A DNA stretch of 64,000 bases, taken from the NCBI RefSeq assembly GCF_963259705.1, contig NC_081840.1, forward strand, positions 113,556,074 to 113,620,073. Direction: 5' to 3'. The stretch's first letter is position 1. The number at the start of each line of letters is the position of its first letter. Shown piece after piece: positions 27,701 to 36,700 of the stretch. The translations under genes and the position numbers were made by a program. The notes below the pieces were generated by a model. That model searched no databases, was not told where the DNA came from, and saw only the letters and a list, made by a program, of their open reading frames with translations. The DNA comes from Myotis daubentonii. Taxonomy: Eukaryota; Chordata; Mammalia; Chiroptera; Vespertilionidae.

Positions 27701-30700
27701 TTTGAATAAAATCTTTTAATAAAAAACAAATAGGTTTATTTTTCCCTAAATAATTAATTTGAATTTACGGGTCATTATTTATATATGAGACTTTATCTCT
27801 CATGTTCACAAAATTCAGTGCCTCCATATTATTTCCTCATTAGCAAGCACCTAATAATACCTAATAATACCTAATAATACCTAATAATACTTTACAACTT
27901 AAATAAATTTACGTGGTCAGCCATTCACAAATCTGTATACCAACTTCCCCCTCTAACTTGAGAATAGCTTGGAAAAGTATTTTTGACTCATAATTTGTAA
28001 AAAATTAAGATATTGTTATAAAAAATGTGAAGGAAGTTCACAATGCAAACATCAAAAATCTTAGTTGATGGCCTGGCCAGTCTGGCTCAGTGGTTGAGCA
28101 TTGACCTCTGAATCAGGAGGTTCCAATTTGATTACCAGTCAGGGCACATGCCCAGGTTGCAGGCTCAATCCCCAGTGGGGCGAGGGGGAGGGAGAGTGCA
28201 GGAGATAGCCAATCAATGATTCCCTTTCATCATTGATTTTTCTGTTCCCTCTCCCTCCCTCTGAAATCAATAAAATATTTTTTTAAATCCTACTTGAGAA
28301 ATGTCAGGTTTTTCACATGTAAAACTTTGTGCCTAATACAGTATCTGGCACATTACATACTCAATAAATATGTATTCAACCGAACCAAAGAAGGCAAGAG
28401 AGATGTTTCCTGCACTGTGCAACTGCAGTTAGGTTGATGTCATGCCCAAGCAATTGGCCAAGGCAAGAGTGTAGTATATAGGAAAGAGAAAAGTCATGTC
28501 AGATTACATGGGCCCATGACGAAAGTCCAAAAATAAAAAAACACAAAGTGAAAACTAATCAAATATTCAAAGTTGCCACATATTGATGCAGTAATGAAAT
28601 GAATAATCTAGAGAGGCCTATACTAATCAGTTCTCTCACACAAACTTCTAGGAGGTGGAGATGGTACTGTACATAGGATTCTATACTACTACACACTACT
28701 AATAGCTAATAGTTATTAACAACCAACTAACAACTCAAATATAATATTGGAATTTTCTCCTTAAATTGAAAAATACACTTCAGAAATATAGCCAGATCAT
28801 ATGAGGCAGTATTTTTCAAAGTGTGGTCCACAAACCATATCTGTTAGAAACCCTTATTTCATTTATTAAAATATACATTTATATATGCCACCTAAGACCT
28901 ATAAAATCAGAATGGGTAAGTGGAAAAGGGCAAGTGGAGTGCTGGAATACACTTTCTAACAAGATCTTAGGTGATGCACACTAAAGTTTAAGGCCTTTGA
29001 TATAATATCTATAATTATATGCATTACTAAGGGAGATTGTTTCTTTTTCACTCCTAACTTTCCACTCTTCCCACTGTTTCCTTATTTTCTAAAGAATGTT
29101 CCCATACTCTTACCTTCACTAATTAGCCATTTTTCCTACTTCCAATAAAGTATTTGGAAGATTCCTTCCCATTCTCTTATACATAGCCCACCCACAAACT
29201 AAAATACATCTTTTTCTGTTCGGGAATAATCTACTATGTTGTGTATATAAAATAAATTCTGACTTAAGTAAATATCAAACCAATTTGGTAACCAATAACC
29301 ATTTCATTTTTAATTCAAGTCTATTTGAATCTAGAAATTCAATAATGTTAAACAATATTACTCAAAGAAGATAAACCATATTTGATCTCTACTCATTGAC
29401 AATACCTTGCCTACTTGAGTAGTTTCTTTCAAGGTCATGTTGTAAGAGTCGACCAGGGAATGATGGTGTTTCTTTATTTAGCCTTAATTCAACCTAAAAA
29501 ACATTTTTTTAAAAATTGGGTAAGAACTTAACAGTAAGTAATGAAGATAAGTACAAAATAACATATAGTAAGTGGCACATACTACAACATACAGATGAAC
29601 CTTGAAAACATTCTGCTAAGTGAAAGAATCAAAACACAAAATGCCAAAAATTGTATAATTCCATTTATGAATAACTGAGAATAAGAAAACCTATATAAGT
29701 CACAGTAAGGGACTTTAACACCCTGGCAATACTGGATAGATCTTCCAGACAAAAAAACAACAACAAGGAAGCACAGACTTTAAATAACACACAAGATCAG
29801 GTGGATTTTATTGACATAGAACATTTGACCCCAAAGCTGTAGAATATACATTCTTCTCAATTACACATGGGTCATTCTCAAAGATAGACCACATGTTAGG
29901 ACACAAAATAAGTCTCTGCTAGTTCAAAAGGACTGAAATCATATCAAGCATCTTCTCTGATCACCATGGCATGAAATTAGAAATCAACCACAATAAAAAC
30001 ACTAAAAAACATTCAAACACATGGAGACTAAATAGTATGTTATTAAACAATGAATGAGTTACCAATGAACTCAACTAAGAAATAAAACACTTAATGGAAA
30101 CAGCCATGGCAGGTTTTGCTCAGTGGTTAACATGTCAGTCCCTCACAGAAAGGTGGTGGGTTGGATTCCAGATCAACAGCATGTTACTCGGTTACAGTTT
30201 TGATCCCAGGCCTCATTCAGGAAGCTTAAGGGAGGCAGCCAGTGGATGTATCTCCATCACATCAATGTTCTTCTCTCTCTCTCTCTCTCTCTCTCTCCCT
30301 CTCCTTCTCCCTCTCCCTCTCCCTCTCCCTCTTCCCCTCCTCCCTCCCTTTCAACTCTCTAAAAATAAATGTAAAAGGAAGGAAGGAAGGAAGGAAGGAA
30401 GGAAGGAAGGAAGGAAGGAAGGAAGGAAGGAAGGAAGGAAGGAAGTTCATAGAAACAAAAATGAACACACAACAACCCAAAATCTATGGGACACAGCAAA
30501 AGCAGTCCTGAGAGAGAAGTTCCTAGCATTAAAGGCCTAACTCAAGAAACAAGAAAAGTTCTTTTAGAAAGAGAACAAGAAAAGCTCAAAGTAAGTAGAA
30601 AGAAGGAAATAATAAATATTAGAGCAGAAATAAATGACATAGAGACGAAAAAACACTATAAAAGGTAAATGAATCCAAGAGCTAGTACTTTGAAAAAGAT

Positions 30701-33700
30701 AAACAAGATTGATGAGCCTTAAGTCAGACTCATCAAGGAGCAAACATAGAGAATCCAAATTAATAAAATCAGAAACAAAAAGGTGAGGTAACAACTGACA
30801 CCACAAAAACATAAAGAATTGTAAGAAAATACTATGAACAACTATATGTCAACAAGCTGGAAAACCTAAACAAAATGGACAAATTCCTAGAAAAAATATA
30901 ATATTCCATAACTGAATCAGGAAGAATCAGAAAACCTGAATAAGCCAATAAAACTGATGAAATTGAAGCAGCAATCAAAAAAATCCCAGCAAACAAAAGC
31001 CCTGGTCTGGACAGCTTCACAGAGGAGTTTTACCAAACATTCAAAGAAGAACTAACACTTACCTTCCTCAAACTATTCCAAGGAATCCAAGAGGAAGAAA
31101 CACTTCCAAGCTCTTTTAGGGGACCAACATTATCTTAATTCCAAAACCAGATAAAGACAATACAAAGAAAGAGAATTACAGGCCAATTTTGTTGATGAAC
31201 ATAAATGCTAAAATCCTCAAGAAAGCATTAGCAAATTGGATCCAGCAATATATTAAAAAGATCATACACCATGACCAAGTGGGATTTATTCCAGGAATGC
31301 AAGGCTGGTACAATACTCAAAAATCTATAAATGTGATACATCACAAAAACAAATTGAAATACAAAAACCACATGATCATATCAATAGATGCAAGAAAACG
31401 CATTTGACAAAATCCAAAACCTAACTTTATATATAAAAACCTAAGCAACCATTTGACCGGTAGCTATGAGGTGCACTGACCACCAGGGGGAAGACAATGC
31501 ACAGGCATGAAAACATGGAACAGACTGATGAATCTCAGAGGGAAGTGGGGAGGGGCGAGGGCAGGAAGAGATTAACCAAAGATCTTATATGCATACTAGA
31601 GGCCTGGTACACAGATTCATGCACCAATGGGGTCCCTTGGCCTGGCCTGCAGGGATCGGGCTAAAACCAGCAGTCCGACATCCTCCAAGGGGTCCCGGAT
31701 TATGAGAGGGTGGAGGCCAGGCCGAGGGACCCCATCTGTGCATGGAACCGGGCCTCCAGTTTTTTATAAAAACCCTCAGCAAAGTGGGAATAGAGCTGGA
31801 GGTCAAACCCTCCCTGGTATTAGCTTCAACAATCAAGGTTTAACTATAAGACTGCGAACAAAGACCACTAGGGGGTGCACCAAGGAAGCATAACAAAATG
31901 CGGAGACAAAGAAACAGGACAAAATTGTCAATGGAAGATATAGAGTTCAGAACCACACTTTTAAGGTCTCTCAAGAACTGTTTAGAAGCCGCCGATAAAC
32001 TTAATGAGATCTACAAGAAAACTAATGAGACCCTCGATGTTATATTGGGGAACCAACTAGAAATTAAGCATACACGGACTAAAATAACGAATATTATACA
32101 GACTCCCGACAGCAGACCAGAGGAGCGCAAGAATCAAGGCAATGATTTGAAATGCGAGGAAGCAAAAAACACCCAACCGGAAAAGCAAAATGAAAAAAGA
32201 ATCCAAAAATGCGAGGTTAGTGTAAGGAGCCTCTGGGACAGCTTCAAGCGCACCAACATCAGAATTATAGGGGTGCCAGAAGATGAGAGAGAGCAAGATA
32301 TTGAAAACCTATTTGAAGAAATAATGACAGAAAACTTCCCCCACCTGGTGAAAGAAATGGACTTACAGGTCCAAGAAGCGCAGAGAACCCCAAACAAAAG
32401 GAATCCAAAGAGGACCACACCAAGACACATCATCATTAAAATGCCAAGAGCAAAAGATAAAGAGAGAATCTTAAAAACAGCAAGAGAAAGTAACTCAGTT
32501 ACCTACAAGGGAATACCCATACGACTGTCAGCTGATTTCTCAACAGAAACTTTGCAGGCCAGAAGGGAGTGGCAAGAAATATTCAAAGTGATGAATAGCA
32601 AGAACCTACAACCAAGATTACTTTATCCAGCAAAGCTATCATTCAGAATTGAAGGTCAGATAAAGAGCTTCACAGATAAGGAAAAGCTAAAGGAGTTCAT
32701 CACCACCAAACCAGGATTATATGAAATGCTGAAAGGTATCCTTTAAGAAGAGGAAGAGGAAGAAAAAGGTAAAGATACAAATTATGAACAACAAATATGC
32801 ATCTATCAACAAGTGAATCTAAGAATCAAGTGAATAAATAATCTGATGAACAGAATGAACTGGTGATTATAATAGAATCAGGGACATAGAAAGGGAATGG
32901 ACTGACTATTCTTGGGGGGGAAAGGGGTGTGGGAGATGTGGGAAGAGACTGGACAAAAATCGTGCACCTATGGATGAGGACAGTGGGTGGGGAGTGAGGG
33001 CGGAGGGTGGGGCGGGAACTGGGAGGAGGGGAGTTATGGGGGGGGAAAAAAGAGGAACAAATGTAATAATCTGAACAATAAAGATTTAATTAAAAAAAAA
33101 AAAGAGCGATAATTACCTAAAAAAAAAAAAAAAAAAAGTGGGACTAGAGGGATCATATTTCAACATAATCAAGACCATATATGGCCTTAGTTGGTTTGGC
33201 TCAGTGGATAGAGCATTGGCCTGAGAACTGAAGAGTCTCAGGTTCAATTCCAGTCAAGGGTATATTTCCAGGTTGTGGGCTCAATACCCAGTAGGGGGTG
33301 TGCAGGAGGCAGCCAATCAATGATTCTCTCTCATCACTGGTGTTTCTTTCTCTCCCTCCCTCTCTGAAATCAATATAAATATATTTTTTCTAAAAAAGAC
33401 CATATATGAAAACCTACCAGTCAGAGCATCTTCCCCTGGTGGTCAGTTCACGTCATAGCAACTAGTCAACCAGTCTATTGTCTTCCCCTGGTGGTCAGTG
33501 CATGTCATAGCGAGCAGTTGAGTGGCCTTAGCATAACATTAGCATATTACGCTTTGATTGGTTGAATGGCCAACCAGACACTTAGCATATTAGGCTTTTA
33601 TTATATAGGATAGTACTAGAAGTCTTAATTACAGTGATCATAAAAGAAGAAAAAATAAAAGTCATCCAAATTAGAAAGGAGGAAGTAAAACTGTCATTAT

Positions 33701-36700
33701 TCACAGATGACATGATATTGTACACAGAAAACCCTAAAGACTCCACCAAAAAACTACTAGATTTAATAAATGAACACAGCAATGTAGCAGGATACAAAAT
33801 TAACATCCAGAAATCTATGGCATTTTTATACACTAATAATGAACTCTCAGAAAGAGAAACTAAAAAGACAACTCCATTAACCATTGCAACAAAAAATTAA
33901 GATACTTAGGAATAACCTTAACCAAGGAGCTAAAAGACCTGCACTCAGAAAACTACAAGATGTTGATAAAAGATATAGAAGAAGATATAAACAAGTGGAA
34001 GAATATACTGTGTTCATGGATTGGTAGAATTAACATTACTAAAATGTCCATACTACACAAAGCAATCTATAGATTCAATGCAATCCCTTTTAAAATACCA
34101 ATGGCATATTTCACAGATCTAGAACAAATACTCCAAAAATTTATATGGAACAAAAAAAGATCTTAATAGCTGCAGCAATCTTGAGAAAGAAGAACAAAGT
34201 TGGAAGGATCACAATACTGGATATCAAGCTGTACTACAAAGCCACTGTAATCAAAACAGCCTGGTACTAGCACAAGAACTGACATATAGATCAATGTTTC
34301 AGAACAGAGAACCCAGAAATTGAGAACCCATAATTGAGCCATTATGCTCAATTAATATTGGACAGTGGAGGTAAGAGCATATAATGGAATAAGGATAATC
34401 TCTTCAATAAATGGTGTTGCAAAAATTGGACATGTATATGCAAAAAAATAAAACTAGATCACACAACTTAACCATACACAAGAATAAACTCAAAATGGAT
34501 TAAAAACTTAAATTTAAGTCATGAAACCATAAAAATCCTAAAAGAAAACATAGGCAGACATCTCATGAAGCAAAATTTTCACAGATACAAAGGAAAAGAT
34601 AAATGGGACTACATCAAACTAAAAAACTTCTCCACACCAAAAGAAACTAGCATCAAATTGAAAGGGAACCTACTGCATAGAAGAACATGATACATGTGAT
34701 AAGGGGTTAATTTCCAAAATATAGAAAGTACTACACAACTCAACAAAAGGAAAGCAAATGACCCAATTAAAAATGGGCAGAAGACCTAGCCGGTTTGGTT
34801 CAGTGGATAGAGCGTCGGCCTATGGATTGAAAGGTCCCGGGTTTGATTCCCACCAAGGGCACATGCCCGGGTTGCGGGCTCAATCCCCAGTGTGGGGTGT
34901 GCAGGAGGCGGCCAATCAATGATTCTCTCTCATCACTGATGTTTCCATCTCTCTCTCCCTCTCCCTTACTCTCTGAAATCAATAAAAAATATATTTTTTT
35001 TAAAAAAAAAGGATTGGTAGAATTAACATTATTAAATAGACACTTCTCCAAAGAGGACATACAAATGGCCAAGAGGCATATGAAAAAATGTTCAATGTCA
35101 CTAATCACCAGAGAGATGCAAATTAAAACAATGAGATACCACCTCACATCTGCCAGAATGGCTACCATCAATAAATCAACAAACAACAAGTACGGAGTTT
35201 CCTCAAAAACTTAAAAATCGAACTTCCATTTTGACCCAGCAATCCCACTTCTGGGAATATATTCTAAGAAGCCTGAAACACCAATCAGAAAGAATATATG
35301 CACCCCTGTGTTACCAGCAGCACAATAGCTAAAATCTGGAAACAGCCCAAGTACCCATCAGTGGATGAATGGATTTAAAAACTGTGGTACATTTACACTG
35401 TGGAATACTATGTAAAAATGCAACTGTAAAAAAGAAGGATTTATTACCCTTTGAGAGGGACCTGAAGAGTATTATGCTAAGCGAAATAAGGAAGTCAGAG
35501 AAAGACAAATATCACATGATCTCATTTATATGTGGAATCTAATGAAGAAAATCAATTGACAAAATAGATCCAAAGACAATGAAAGCATGATTTCAGAGGG
35601 AAAGGGGAAGGCGGGGGAGAGAGTGGGGAGAGAGGGAAGAGATTAACCAAAGAACTTATATGGAAGGTTTGGGGAGGGGGTGGGAGTAAGGGAAGAGAAG
35701 TAGCAAGTGGGGAGAGGAAACATCTGTCACACCTTCACCATTAAAGTGTAAAAATATCTATAGACACAGAAAGCAGATTTGTGTCTTCCAGTGCGGTAGG
35801 ATAGAGGACATGGGGAGTGACGGCTTAATGGTTACAGGGACACCCCTTCAGGTGATAAAATGTTCTGGAAGTAGAGAGTAGTGATGAGTGCACAACATTG
35901 TGAATGTATTTAATACCACTGATTTGTACAATTTAAAATGATTAAAATGGTAATTGTTATGTTATGTGAATTTTAACACACACACACACAATCTGAGGCA
36001 ATTTTATGTGGTCAGATGAAACCATGCTCCCTGAGGCACTTCCAGTTCCTCCATACCCTCACCACAAATGTAATGATTAAAAGAATCATTTTCTCACAAA
36101 CATAAGGAAAAACATAAATAAAAACTAAATTCTGTTGGAAAAAAATCAGTTTTTATCACTAGAATTCCTTTAAGAGTTCAATTATAACATAATAAAATCA
36201 TATACCTAAACCTTCTAACAAGGGATTTCTCTAAATTTATTTTAAATTATTTGATAGAAAAAAAAAATCAAACATCTCATGACTAGCCACAAAATAATTT
36301 AAATATGTATTTTAAAAGAATTATGATGCTCCTGATTCACCCATACTATGAACATTATAATAGCATTTGAATTATCTTCTTATGAATTATATGAGCTAAA
36401 GGTGTTTTCTTAAAACATTATGTCCACATAAGAGAAAATGAATTGTTTGGAAAGAACTGGAATGAGGTACATCATTCTTAGAAACACATTACAATGGTAG
36501 GATTTGTCCAATGAAATCAATTAGCAAAGCTTTGGAGGGAATCCATTAAGGCCAATTATAATAGAGAATGTTTTCACTTAATCTAGCTGTTATTTATTCA
36601 AGATGATCAAATGGTCTAATTTCCAAGTGTTCATTTTCATACACAAAATGTAAGCAACTGCTGCCTCCTTAACTGTGTCCTTCCATCCATCCTTCTTATA

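Larger units (their letters stand above)
29690..35990 (+). mobile_element. 5'-truncated L1 broken by five later insertions
   Basis: ORF2 fragments run in order: endonuclease end (29700-30060), RT fingers (30950-31420), RT core with [15 protein letters not shown] (33695-33740), connection and C-terminal parts (33960-35440), then 3' UTR to about 35755. Sequence 35760-35990 looks like an older L1 3' end. Insertions: Ves 30103, Helitron 31425, HAL1 31796, Ves 33184, Helitron 33414 and Ves 34784. Many stops; inactive. It lies in LRRC49 intron 2. Confidence 0.9.

Noticed and set aside
30094..30540. 148-codon frame with poly(KEGR) tract
   Set aside because: Crosses a Ves SINE and its GGAA microsatellite.
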